DNA from: Azophilus sp965214305
GTDB lineage: Bacteria; Pseudomonadota; Gammaproteobacteria; Pseudomonadales; Azotimanducaceae
Direction: 5' to 3'
DNA: 64,000 nucleotides
Assembly (NCBI GenBank): GCA_965214305.1
Contig: OZ243949.1
Span: 2,604,001-2,668,000, forward strand
The notes beneath the pieces were generated by a model. The model did not search any database. It was not told where the DNA came from and saw only the letters and a program-made list of their open reading frames with translations. Made by a program: the position numbers and the translations under genes. Below are positions 34,176 to 42,854 of the stretch, one piece after another. Position 1 is the first letter of the stretch. The number at the start of each line of letters is the position of its first letter.

Positions 34176-36188
34176 TCAACGGTCATGGTCGGCAACGCGG
34201 CGCACCACGCGGATACTGGGCACCTCACGCAACTGAATGATCAATCTGGCCACCTCAACGAGATGATTCAACTCAAGCTCCATCGTCAGGATGGCGATGT
34301 TACTGCCGGGTTCGATACGGCCACTGTTCGCCACTATGGAAAGCCCTTGGATACCGATTATGGCGACGATATCCCGCCATAATCCCTCGCGATCATCCGC
34401 TTCGATTTCCAGTAAATGGCGGTGCGCCCCGCCTGTATCGGATGGGTGTGAAGCTGCGGAGGGCGGCGACCCTAGAACGGTCAACCGCGTGGCACCGGCG
34501 GGGGGGCAAGACAGGTAGTGCTGCAAAACATCCACAACCCAGAGGTCCGCGCTGCCGAGAGCGAAGTACAAGTCATCGACGCCGTCAAGTCGCAACGCCT
34601 CCGCCAATTCATCAACCGCCTGGGGAGCGAGTGGCGGCAAGCCAAGCGCCGCGACCAATTCCTCCAACTCCCGCCGCCCCTCCGCCACATTGACCGCCCG
34701 GCCCCGTACGCGCAGCCAGTTCCGAATCTTGCTTCTCGCCCTGGCGGTGCGCGCATAGCCCAGCTCCGGTTCCAGCCAGGCACGCCGGGGAGCGGCGCGT
34801 GAATCGCGTTGAATCTGCACCAACTGGCCGGTTTTTAGCGGTGTATCCAAGGGTACGGTTTGGCCGTCGACGCGGGCGCCGACGCAATGGTGGCCAACTT
34901 CGGTGTGAATCCGGTAGGCGAAGTCGAGTGGCGTGGCACCGGCGGAAAGATCGACCACATGGCCCTTGGGGGTATGTACAAAGATGCGTTCTTCCCGCGC
35001 CTCGTGCCGCAACCGCTCGGCGAGCGACCCGCCCGAGTGATCCTGCCAGTCGAGCACCTGGCGCAACCAAGCCACCTTTTCCGCATAGGCACTGTCCTCT
35101 TGGCCGCCGCCCTTGTACCGCCAATGCGCGCAGACACCGAGTTCGGCATCGTCGTGCATGTCTTGGGTGCGAATCTGTACCTCGAACACCTCACCCCCAT
35201 CCCCCATCAGGGCGGTGTGGATCGAGCGATAGCCGTTTTCCTTGGGTGCCGCAATGTAGTCATCGAATTCCGAGCGCACATGCCGCCAGCGGGTATGAAT
35301 CATGCCGAGCACCGCATAGCACCGTTCCACATCCGCCACGATGACACGCACCGCCAACGCATCGCGAACCTCGTCGATGGGGATGCGCTTGGATCGCATT
35401 TTCCGCCAAATGCTGTAAATGTGTTTGGCGCGGCCTTCCACGCGGGCGTTGAGGCCGCGTTGTTCAAACAATGTGCGCAAATCATCAACGATCCGATTGA
35501 CTTTGGCCTCCCGCTCGACGCGCCGTCCATCGAGCAGTCGGGCGATGCGCTTGTAGGCGTCCGCCTCCAGGTAGCGCAGTGAGAGGTCTTCCAGTTCCCA
35601 CTTCAGGCGCCAGATGCCCAAGCGTTCCGCCAGGGGGACGAATACGGTCATGGCTTCGGTGGCAATGCGAGTTTTGCGCTCCTCGAAACTGTTCTTGGCG
35701 AGCCGCAACGCCACCACCCGCTCGGCGATTTTCAGCACGGCGACACGCACATCGTCGATCAGCGCAACCAACATGCGGCGGATGTTGGCTGTTTGATCTT
35801 TGGCCTCACTCGCCAACATGCGGGAACTGCTGAGGTCGAGCGGGCTGATGTCCGCCATGCGGTTGACCATCGTGAAAAGGTTGGCCGCCTCCTCACTGAT
35901 AGCCGACCTCAAGCGCTCGTTGTGGATGGCCCCTTGGCGTGCCGGACGGTAGAAAAGTGCCGCCAACACCGAAGCGGTATCCATTTTCATGTTGGCGACA
36001 AGTTCGGCCAACTCTCGGCCGCTGTCGAAGTATTGGTCATTAAATTCGTCGCGCAGCCGGGTGGTCGCCGCCCGTATCCGGGCACGGTCAAGATGATCGC
36101 GCCCCGCACAGAGTCCATCCACCCAAGCGTTCAAAGCGGCTTTTCGGTCAACTTCGGCGGTTGCGTTTGCCGGGGTGCCGGGAGGCAT
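34176..36188 (-). CDS. relA: GTP pyrophosphokinase RelA (monofunctional type)
   Basis: Ribosome-associated (p)ppGpp synthetase of the stringent response. 670 aa: a degenerate N-terminal hydrolase domain without HDxxED (VANMKMDTASVLAALFY), synthetase domain with SEFDDYIAAPKENGYRSIHT (the acidic EFDD signature of gamma/beta RelA rather than RFKD) and VQIRTQDMHDDAELG, TGS domain (VHTPKGHVVDLSAGATPLDF, about 400-460) and C-terminal ACT (about 590-665). The position beside adk is unusual compared with the rlmD-relA order. Confidence 0.93.
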   Translation of the reverse strand: MPPGTPANATAEVDRKAALNAWVDGLCAGRDHLDRARIRAATTRLRDEFNDQYFDSGRELAELVANMKMDTASVLAALFYRPARQGAIHNERLRSAISEEAANLFTMVNRMADISPLDLSSSRMLASEAKDQTANIRRMLVALIDDVRVAVLKIAERVVALRLAKNSFEERKTRIATEAMTVFVPLAERLGIWRLKWELEDLSLRYLEADAYKRIARLLDGRRVEREAKVNRIVDDLRTLFEQRGLNARVEGRAKHIYSIWRKMRSKRIPIDEVRDALAVRVIVADVERCYAVLGMIHTRWRHVRSEFDDYIAAPKENGYRSIHTALMGDGGEVFEVQIRTQDMHDDAELGVCAHWRYKGGGQEDSAYAEKVAWLRQVLDWQDHSGGSLAERLRHEAREERIFVHTPKGHVVDLSAGATPLDFAYRIHTEVGHHCVGARVDGQTVPLDTPLKTGQLVQIQRDSRAAPRRAWLEPELGYARTARARSKIRNWLRVRGRAVNVAEGRRELEELVAALGLPPLAPQAVDELAEALRLDGVDDLYFALGSADLWVVDVLQHYLSCPPAGATRLTVLGSPPSAASHPSDTGGAHRHLLEIEADDREGLWRDIVAIIGIQGLSIVANSGRIEPGSNIAILTMELELNHLVEVARLIIQLREVPSIRVVRRVADHDR

Positions 36189-36318
36189 CTCTCACTCCTT
36201 CCCTATCACATCTGTTTGCGCCATCCGTAAGCCTGTTGCTCAGTGCGGCGGTACCTTGGCATCTGCGGGCTGGCGATAATAACGTTGCCGCGGGGGAAAC
36301 TCACATTCAGGCCGCGCA

Positions 36319-37008
36319 TCAACGCAACAACCGGCGGCTGATTAGCGGTTTTGGGCCGAGATGAACGGCCAGCGCATCCCGGAATATTCGGTGTGCGGCC
36401 CGGCGTGTTTCCGGGTTTTCGTAACAGCCCTGGTCGATATCGAGCAGTGTTTGACCAAGATGGCCCTCATGCGCCGCCGCACTGATGAAACCGGTTTCCG
36501 CCTCCAAGCGGTACCAGCTATTGCCATTGATGGCGGCGCCACTGAGTGCATCGTGGGCAAAATCGAAACCGTAGCCGAGCTCCTCAAGCAGCAGTTTTTC
36601 AAACTGCCGCAGGCTTGATGCCACCTCCGGCGGCGCACCCAACTCGTCGATACGCCGCAACACCCATTGCACACCGGTGAACAACCGGGGCTGCGGCTCC
36701 CACTCCCGCGTTAGGCGCATAACCAGTTCCGCCACATAGTAGGCGGCGGCGACGGCATTGCCCGTCAGCCAGCGGCCCTTAACCGGCTCGTGGTGGGTCA
36801 GCGTCATCAAATTGCCGCGCCCGCGCCACCCGACGCTTCCCTCATGGAAGGGCTGCAAAGCATGGCCGCGCTTGGCTTGGCGGCGGCCCCTGGCGACCAC
36901 CGCCACGCGGCCGTGGTCGCGGGTCAGCAAATTCACAAGCAGACTGGTTTCCCGATAGGCGCGGCTGTGCAGCACGATAGCGGGCTGATCGCTGGCATGC
37001 GGATGCAC
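36319..37008 (-). CDS. recO: DNA repair protein RecO
   Basis: Loads RecA at gaps with RecF/RecR. From GTG 37008 the product is 229 aa, starting HPHASDQPAIVLHSRAYRETSLLVNLLT, the usual OB-fold beginning. An ATG at 37059 would overlap era by 38 nt. Conserved GRRQAKRG and FEKLLLEELGYGFDF are present; no zinc cysteines are seen. Order rnc-era-recO is classical, though pdxJ does not follow. Confidence 0.9.
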   Translation of the reverse strand: MHPHASDQPAIVLHSRAYRETSLLVNLLTRDHGRVAVVARGRRQAKRGHALQPFHEGSVGWRGRGNLMTLTHHEPVKGRWLTGNAVAAAYYVAELVMRLTREWEPQPRLFTGVQWVLRRIDELGAPPEVASSLRQFEKLLLEELGYGFDFAHDALSGAAINGNSWYRLEAETGFISAAAHEGHLGQTLLDIDQGCYENPETRRAAHRIFRDALAVHLGPKPLISRRLLR

Positions 37009-37021
37009 GGCTCGATATGTC

Positions 37022-37912
37022 CTAGGCGTGCCCCATGCGGTCGAGGCCGGCACGGTCATCCGTCCAACCGGCGCGCACCTTGACCCACAGGTTCAGCATT
37101 ACCTTGTGACCGAGCAGGCGTTCGATATCAAGGCGTGCGTCGGTACCGATGGATTTCAACATGGCACCCCGTCGGCCGATGACAATACGTTTTTGTCCAT
37201 CCCGCTCAACAACGATGTCCGCACGAATCTCCGTCAGCTCCGGCTTGGTCCGGAAAGATTCGATCACCACGGTCGTGCGATGCGGCAATTCATCCCCCAG
37301 ACGCCGCACTAATTTTTCGCGGACGATTTCGCCGACGAGGAAGCGCTCGTTGCGGTCGGTTAATTGATCCGGGGGAAAGAGGTGGGCCTGTTGGGGCAAG
37401 CGGGCAAACACAACCTCGCGAAAGGCCTCGATGCCCTCGCCCTTCAGAGCCGAGATGGGCAGAATGTCCGCGAAGACATCAAGGCGGGCAAGCCGGTCGA
37501 TTACAGGAAGAATCGCCGCCCGTCCCGGCATTCGGTCGATCTTGTTAATCACCGCGCAGGCCGGAGTGCCGGAGCGCCGCACATGGCCCAACACCAAACG
37601 GTCCGCGGCGGTCCACTTATCCCCGTCAACCAACATGGCGATGAGGTCCACATCCGCCACCACGGAAGCGGCGGCGCGCACCATGCGGCGATTCATCTCC
37701 CGATGCGTCCCCGCGTGAATGCCTGGCGTGTCCACATAGACGGCTTGACAGGGCCCCCGGGTGTCGATGCCCAACAAATTGTGCCGCGTGGTTTGGGGCT
37801 TGCGCGAGGTGATGCTGAGTTTTTGCCGCAGCAGTACGTTGAGTAGTGTGGATTTGCCCACATTCGGGCGACCGAGTATCGCCACATAACCGCAGCGCGG
37901 GCTAGAAATCAC
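37022..37912 (-). CDS. era: GTPase Era
   Basis: 30S assembly GTPase binding the 3' end of 16S rRNA. 296 aa; G1 GRPNVGKST (about 14-22), G2 TTRHNLLGI, G3 DTPGIH, G4 NKID, and a C-terminal KH domain (RIVIGRRGAMLKSIG). The start overlaps rnc by 11 nt, indicating coupling. Confidence 0.97.
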   Translation of the reverse strand: MISSPRCGYVAILGRPNVGKSTLLNVLLRQKLSITSRKPQTTRHNLLGIDTRGPCQAVYVDTPGIHAGTHREMNRRMVRAAASVVADVDLIAMLVDGDKWTAADRLVLGHVRRSGTPACAVINKIDRMPGRAAILPVIDRLARLDVFADILPISALKGEGIEAFREVVFARLPQQAHLFPPDQLTDRNERFLVGEIVREKLVRRLGDELPHRTTVVIESFRTKPELTEIRADIVVERDGQKRIVIGRRGAMLKSIGTDARLDIERLLGHKVMLNLWVKVRAGWTDDRAGLDRMGHA

Positions 37913-38576
37913 GCCTTATCATCTCGTCAAGTAGAAGTGCGGCGGCGCGCATCTCGGCTTCTTTTCGGTTTTGTCCGGCAGCCGTTACCGAGAGTTGCAT
38001 TTCCGACGATTCACAGATTACCTCGAAGGTGCGCTGGTGGGGTTGGCCCGCGATGGTCAGGGTGCGGTATTGCGGGAGTTGATACCCGTGCGCCTGCAAG
38101 CGTTCCTGCAAGGCGCTCTTGGGATCCTTTTCGGCATCTTCCGCCAGATTGTCCAATTGCTCGCCGAACAGATGCAGTACGAGCGAACGCGCCGCCTCAA
38201 TGCCGCCGTCTTCGTGTACGGCCCCGATGACGGCTTCGAGCGCATCGGCGAGCACCGAGTCCCGGTTCTGGGCGCCCGCCCGCCGCTCGCCCACGCCAAG
38301 GAACAGGTGCTCCCCCAGATGGATTGCGCCCGCCATCAGCGCCAGTGTCTTCTTCTTGATGATGGCCGAGCGCAACAAGGTGAGCGAGTCCTCGCGTTGG
38401 TTGCGCCGGGTTCGATGCAGGTAATCGCCCACTACATAACCGAGCACGGCGTCGCCGAGAAACTCAAGACGCTCGTTGTGCGGGCCGGCCGCGCTTCGGT
38501 GCGTCAGCGCCCGGCGCAACAGCGCCTCGTCTTTGAAACGATAGTTGAGCCGCTCCTGCAATACCGATAGATCCAT
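37902..38576 (-). CDS. rnc: Ribonuclease III
   Basis: Cuts double-stranded RNA. From ATG 38576 it is 224 aa starting MDLSVLQERLNYRF; a GTG at 38597 would add seven residues. Catalytic motif NERLEFLGDAVLG near 40 and DALEAVIGAVHEDGG near 115; the dsRBD runs from about 150 to the end (DPKSALQERLQ, EAEMRAAALLLDEM). Confidence 0.96.
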   Translation of the reverse strand: MDLSVLQERLNYRFKDEALLRRALTHRSAAGPHNERLEFLGDAVLGYVVGDYLHRTRRNQREDSLTLLRSAIIKKKTLALMAGAIHLGEHLFLGVGERRAGAQNRDSVLADALEAVIGAVHEDGGIEAARSLVLHLFGEQLDNLAEDAEKDPKSALQERLQAHGYQLPQYRTLTIAGQPHQRTFEVICESSEMQLSVTAAGQNRKEAEMRAAALLLDEMIRRDF

Positions 38577-38610
38577 AATCACAGGCTTTTGTACCACTCA
38601 TCAACCGGCT

Positions 38611-39366
38611 TCAGATCCAGCGATTGCGCGCGAAGGTCGGCCAATGCAACCCGGGTTCCTTATGGACCCAAATAGCAACCGCCTTGCCAACGATTTTCGC
38701 TTCGGAAACGAATTTCCAGCGGCGGCTGTCGTCGCTACGGTCGCGATTGTCGCCCATGACAAAGTAGGAATCCTCGGGCACCAACCATTCCCCGTCGCTT
38801 TCCTCGGTTGGGTATCGATAGGTGGTGTGCGGCTTATCGTTTAGAGCTTCGAGATATTCCCGCACGGGCACCGCGTTGCGGCCGACGATATCGTGGAATT
38901 CGCGAACGAATTCGTAACGCGCCCGTTCACCGTTGATGAAAAGCACCTTGTTCTCGTAACGAATGTGGTCGCCCGGCAAGCCAATCACCCGCTTGATGAA
39001 GTAGCGCGAATCGTGCGGTGGCACGAACACCATAATGTCGCCCCGTTCCGGTGCACCGACCTCAAAGAGCTCGGTGCCGAGCACCGGTAGCCGGATGCCG
39101 TAAGCGTATTTGTTCACCAATATGAAATCGCCGACCTCAAGCGTGGGCACCATGGACTCGGATGGAATCTGATAGGGCTCGCCCAGGAAACTGCGCATGG
39201 CCAGCACAAAAGCTAGGACGGGGAAGAACGAACGGGCGTATTCGACGAGGGTGGGTGCCGCTTGATCCGCCGCTCGGCGCGGCTTCAGAACGAGCAAGTC
39301 AAACAGCCAAATACCGCCGCTAATCAGCACCGCCCAAGTCAATAGGAGCGGATAATCAATGTCCAT
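38611..39366 (-). CDS. lepB: Signal peptidase I
   Basis: Inner-membrane protease that removes signal peptides. 251 aa with two N-terminal hydrophobic segments, catalytic Ser71 in PSESMVPTL, catalytic Lys near 130 in YFIKRVIGLPGD, and the box-E GDNRDRSDDSR. The order lepA-lepB is interrupted by 1.7 kb of remnant DNA (39367-41053). Confidence 0.96.
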   Translation of the reverse strand: MDIDYPLLLTWAVLISGGIWLFDLLVLKPRRAADQAAPTLVEYARSFFPVLAFVLAMRSFLGEPYQIPSESMVPTLEVGDFILVNKYAYGIRLPVLGTELFEVGAPERGDIMVFVPPHDSRYFIKRVIGLPGDHIRYENKVLFINGERARYEFVREFHDIVGRNAVPVREYLEALNDKPHTTYRYPTEESDGEWLVPEDSYFVMGDNRDRSDDSRRWKFVSEAKIVGKAVAIWVHKEPGLHWPTFARNRWI

Positions 39367-39505
39367 GCAGTCTCCCCGGTTCCCCGCTCGATAGTTGCCC
39401 GGGGCCGATCGTCGAAAGGCCCGGCTTCGCGAAGGAAAAGTAAAAAGTTCCGGTGTAGAACGGCTAATTTTGCGTCAGAGCACCCGCCGATCGCAAATTT
39501 GACCG

Positions 39506-39892
39506 TTGGCAGCGAGTGGCTCAATTTGGCAGCGCTTCATTACCGAAGCCCAACTTGCGATGTTGTTTGGTTCGCGTGCCACAGCACAGGCACGTCCAAA
39601 CAGTGATGTTGATCTAGGCGTGCTTGCGGAACGCGCACTATCGCCAGATGTGATTGCCGATATTGCAGTGGCTGTATCCGAGCATGTTGATTTGGAAGTC
39701 GATGTTGTGGACCTCTACGATGTCCCACAGCCAGTCACGGATTACATTTTGCGAGGCATACGGTTGTTTGGTTCAGATGAATGTTTCGCGAACATATGGA
39801 CACGTCACCTGATTGAAAAGGAAGATTTCGGGCGGTTGTCTGATCGAGCAATGACAGGGAGGGTGGATGCATGGACAGAGACGTCGTTATAA
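39506..39892 (+). pseudogene. MNT-type nucleotidyltransferase antitoxin, 5' end replaced by repeat E2
   Basis: The frame encodes the MNT nucleotidyltransferase core MLFGSRATAQARPNSDVDLG followed by a helical tail (AVAVSEHVDLEVDVVDLYD). In MNT/HEPN modules this antitoxin AMPylates the HEPN toxin. No proper start remains: TTG 39506 opens the frame but the first 17 codons are repeat E2, and ATG 39560 begins immediately at the catalytic strand. About 20 native N-terminal residues seem lost. It overlaps the start of the HEPN remnant. Confidence 0.7.
39515..39555. repeat. Group E repeat, left half (E2)
   Basis: AGTGGCTCAATTTGGCAGCG then CTTCATTACCG..GCCCAAC follows the left half of E1 base by base with few differences. 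The right end is missing; MNT coding sequence continues in its place. Confidence 0.65.
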
Positions 39893-39909
39893 GGAAGCTC
39901 GACGAACCT
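39871..39909 (+). pseudogene. HEPN toxin start fragment
   Basis: ATG 39871 with GGGAGG just upstream encodes MDRDVVIRKLDEP, the usual opening of HEPN toxins placed after MNT antitoxins, overlapping the MNT stop by 22 nt. Beyond about 39909 the similarity ends; the remaining in-frame 190 codons look like the shadow of a minus-strand ORF. The toxin is therefore lost. Confidence 0.55.
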
Positions 39910-39996
39910 GGGACATATCCCACACGCATTCGAAAGTTTGTACCGACCGAGTTCAAAGATTTCGGCGGTCACATCTCGTGCCCCGATACAGGGCTT

Positions 39997-40455
39997 CTAG
40001 GCTACTTGGTTGCCGCCGAGCAATTCGCCGCCGGGGCCGACCCTTGCGCAGCCCTTGCCGCCCATGAACAGGAAGTAGGCGCTGCCTGCCGTGCTATACC
40101 CACGTCCAGAACCGGGGGTGATGACCTGTACCACCAGCTCGCCGGGGCCTTGGTTGGGATTGTTGGCATTGCGGTTACTCCAGATGTGGGCACCAGCCTT
40201 CGGCCGCGCCTCGACGATGTTCTCGCCAAGACTGCCACCGGCGAAGAAGAGGGAATCCCTCCCGCCAAGCACATTCTGCCAAGCATTTGCGTTCACTTCC
40301 GGCGTGCGCCACTCCCAATCGGTGAACTCGGCACCGGCGCGGTTTGTATTACGTGTGCTCAGAAATTTGACAGTCGCGAAACTCCGCGGCGTTACGTTGG
40401 GATTACTAGAAGACAAAATGACCTTACGCACACAGGTAGAGGGCAACCAAGACAT
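39997..40455 (-). CDS. Hypothetical protein (possibly a fragment)
   Basis: 152 codons from ATG 40455, bounded upstream by TGA. The composition is protein-like, with Gly/Asn/Pro-rich segments (LFFAGGSLGENIVEARP, SNRNANNPNQGPGELVV, GSGRGYSTAGSAYFLFMGG). I see no signal peptide or known domain; it resembles the tail part of a secreted or phage-like structural protein, but this is a guess. It lies in a remnant-rich gap. Confidence 0.4.
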   Translation of the reverse strand: MSWLPSTCVRKVILSSSNPNVTPRSFATVKFLSTRNTNRAGAEFTDWEWRTPEVNANAWQNVLGGRDSLFFAGGSLGENIVEARPKAGAHIWSNRNANNPNQGPGELVVQVITPGSGRGYSTAGSAYFLFMGGKGCARVGPGGELLGGNQVA

Positions 40456-40547
40456 CCGTCATGCGTACACGAACGGCGAACACAGGCGATCTGACAGGGG
40501 TTCTCTCTGAGGCGTTGGTGTCAGGATGAATTTCGGTGCTCATGCGG

Positions 40548-40670
40548 CTAGGGGGTTGAGGCGATTTCGTGGAAATGCTTCTTGATCATCGCCTCTGGGA
40601 TGATCTGGTTTTCCCCTGTTCCGTTTTTGTATATCGCGTTCCATGGCGTCTTTTCGGTGTGCGTCGGCAT
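40548..40670 (-). pseudogene. Panacea (DUF4065)-like C-terminal fragment
   Basis: The 40-residue stretch MPTHTEKTPWNAIYKNG..NQIIPEAMIKKHFHEIA matches the C-terminal pattern of Panacea-domain antitoxin/phage-associated proteins (H-x-PW...IP-x-x-x-IKxxF). An in-frame stop lies a few codons upstream, so the N-terminal two thirds are missing. It ends at TAG 40548. Confidence 0.5.
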
Positions 40671-40760
40671 TTGCGACCCGACGGCTTCAAGTGGGAGTTA
40701 TCTATGTTGACTCCCACGACCACAACAAATTGTGATAAGCCGTTTTTATGAGCACAACAT

Positions 40761-40925
40761 CTAGTGTCCTGTCCCGCAAATAAGTGCGATTATTCGTGGC
40801 CGTTTCGGCCCCCGGCCGCGTTGCTCCTCCTTCTGTGGGGCCTGCCACAGGGCGTCGTCGCGCCTTGCCGGGAACCGAAACGGCCTAGCGCCTAAAACCC
40901 ACTTATTTACGGGACAGGACACTAG
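40761..40925. mobile_element. Group B MITE-like palindromic element, copy B2
   Basis: 165 bp, CTAGTGTCCTGTCCCGCAAA to ACGGGACAGGACACTAG; the inverted counterpart of B1. It contains a single copy of the CACAAG-type unit duplicated in B1. No ORF. The 128 bp after it (40926-41053) hold nothing recognisable before the lepA stop. Confidence 0.85.
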
Positions 40926-41053
40926 TGGAAGATGGAGTTAAGTATATAAATCCTTTACAAATCGGGCAGTAGCTCGAATTTGCTGGAAACCGGGCAAGGC
41001 ATGGGGCGCGCCTCAAACGGACAAGCGGCTTGGTAAGATAGGCGTACTTGGGA

Positions 41054-42844
41054 TCAGTCGATTTTGAGCGCCGCTAAAAAAGCTTCCTTTGGAATTTCGA
41101 CGCTGCCGACCTGCTTCATGCGCTTCTTGCCGGCCTTCTGTTTTTCAAGCAGCTTCTTCTTGCGTGTTACGTCGCCGCCGTAGCATTTCGCTGTCACGTT
41201 CTTGCGCAGCGCCTTGACGGTCTGGCGGGCGATGATCTGCCCGCCTATGGCGGCCTGAATGGCCACGGCGAACATTTGTCGGGGCACCAGTTCCCGCATG
41301 GTTTCCACGAGCTGCCGGCCGCGTCTTTGCGCGTGGTCGCGATGCACGATGACAGATAGCGCATCGACCCGTTCGCCGTTGATTAGTATATCCAGCTTAA
41401 CCAGGCTCGCCTCCGTATAGCGTAGAAAGCCGTAATCCAGCGAGCCGAAACCGCGGCTGACCGATTTGAGTCGGTCGAAAAAGTCCATGACCACCTCATT
41501 CATCGGCACTTCCCAGGTCATCGACACCTGGCCGGCCGAGAACTGCATGTTCTTTTGTGTGCCGCGACGCTCCACACAGAGATTGATCACATTGCCGACA
41601 AACTCTTGGGGTACCAGGATGTTCAGTTCCGCAATGGGTTCGCGCAGCGACAGGTAGCGCTCCGGCAGCGCCGAGGGATTGTCCACCTCGACCAGGCAAC
41701 CATCCGGCAACTCGGCTTGATAAATGACCGTGGGGGCGGACGTGATCAAATCCAGGCCGTACTCCCGCTCCAGCCGCTGCTGCACAATCTCCATGTGCAA
41801 CAGGCCGAGGAACCCGCAACGGAAACCAAAACCCAGAGCATCGGACGATTCGGGTTCGTAGAACAGGGAGGCGTCGTTGAGCGTTAGTTTTTCCAGCGCG
41901 GCCCGGAAATCCTCGAATCGCTCCGAGTTGATCGGAAAGAGGCCGGCGTAAACTTGCGGCTTGGCCTTGGCGAAGCCGGGCAGCGCCGGCGCCTCGCTGT
42001 GGCTCGCGAGCACCAGGGTATCGCCCACCGGCGCGCCGCGAATCTCCTTGATGCCAGCGATGAGGTAGCCCACCTCGCCTGCGCTCAGCGCCTTTGCGAC
42101 AGTGCGTTTCGGGCGGAAGCAGCCCACCTCGTCCACCCAGTGCGCCTTGCCCGTTGACTTCACCAGGATGCGGTCGCCCTTGGCAACATGGCCGGACATC
42201 ACGCGCACCAGCGAGACGATACCGAGATAGTTGTCGAACCAGGAATCGATAATCAGGGCCGAAAGCGGTGCCTCCGGGTCGGTTTGCGGTGCGGGGATGC
42301 GTGCGACCAGTTGTTCCAGCAGGGCGGGCACCCCTGCCCCCGTTTTGGCGCTCACCTTAAGCGCCGCGTCGGCTGGCAGCCCGATGATGTCCTCGATCTC
42401 CCGGGCCACCCGGTCGGGTTCGGACTGCGGCAAGTCTATCTTGTTCAACACCGGCAGCACTTCCAAGCCGTTGTCGATGGCCGTATAGCAATTGGCGACG
42501 GATTGCGCCTCCACGCCCTGGGCGGCATCGACAATCAGTAGCGCACCCTCGCAGGCGGCCAAAGACCGAGACACCTCGTAGCTGAAATCCACATGACCGG
42601 GCGTATCAATGAAGTTGAGCCGATACAGTTCACCGTCCGGTGCCTCGTAGTCGAGCGTGACGCTCTGCGCCTTGATGGTGATGCCCCGTTCCCGCTCCAA
42701 ATCCATGGAGTCCAGTACCTGCTCGGCCATCTCGCGCTCACTCAAGCCGCCGCAATGTTGAATCAGGCGGTCGGACAGCGTCGATTTGCCGTGATCGATG
42801 TGCGCGATGATGGAGAAATTGCGGATGTGGCGGAGGCTTTGCAA
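41054..42844 (-). CDS. lepA: Elongation factor 4 (LepA)
   Basis: Ribosomal back-translocating GTPase. 596 aa, the family's length. G1 AHIDHGKSTL, G3 DTPGHVDF, G4 NKIDLP, and the LepA-specific C-terminal domain ending KKKLLEKQKAGKKRMKQVG. mucD is directly upstream on the same strand (10-nt gap). Confidence 0.97.
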   Translation of the reverse strand: MQSLRHIRNFSIIAHIDHGKSTLSDRLIQHCGGLSEREMAEQVLDSMDLERERGITIKAQSVTLDYEAPDGELYRLNFIDTPGHVDFSYEVSRSLAACEGALLIVDAAQGVEAQSVANCYTAIDNGLEVLPVLNKIDLPQSEPDRVAREIEDIIGLPADAALKVSAKTGAGVPALLEQLVARIPAPQTDPEAPLSALIIDSWFDNYLGIVSLVRVMSGHVAKGDRILVKSTGKAHWVDEVGCFRPKRTVAKALSAGEVGYLIAGIKEIRGAPVGDTLVLASHSEAPALPGFAKAKPQVYAGLFPINSERFEDFRAALEKLTLNDASLFYEPESSDALGFGFRCGFLGLLHMEIVQQRLEREYGLDLITSAPTVIYQAELPDGCLVEVDNPSALPERYLSLREPIAELNILVPQEFVGNVINLCVERRGTQKNMQFSAGQVSMTWEVPMNEVVMDFFDRLKSVSRGFGSLDYGFLRYTEASLVKLDILINGERVDALSVIVHRDHAQRRGRQLVETMRELVPRQMFAVAIQAAIGGQIIARQTVKALRKNVTAKCYGGDVTRKKKLLEKQKAGKKRMKQVGSVEIPKEAFLAALKID

Positions 42845-42854
42845 GGCCAGTGTG

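Noticed and set aside
39871..40494. A 207-codon plus-strand frame starting at the HEPN-like ATG
   Set aside because: Only the first 13 codons look like HEPN; the rest has no protein-like pattern and is antisense to the more protein-like minus ORF.
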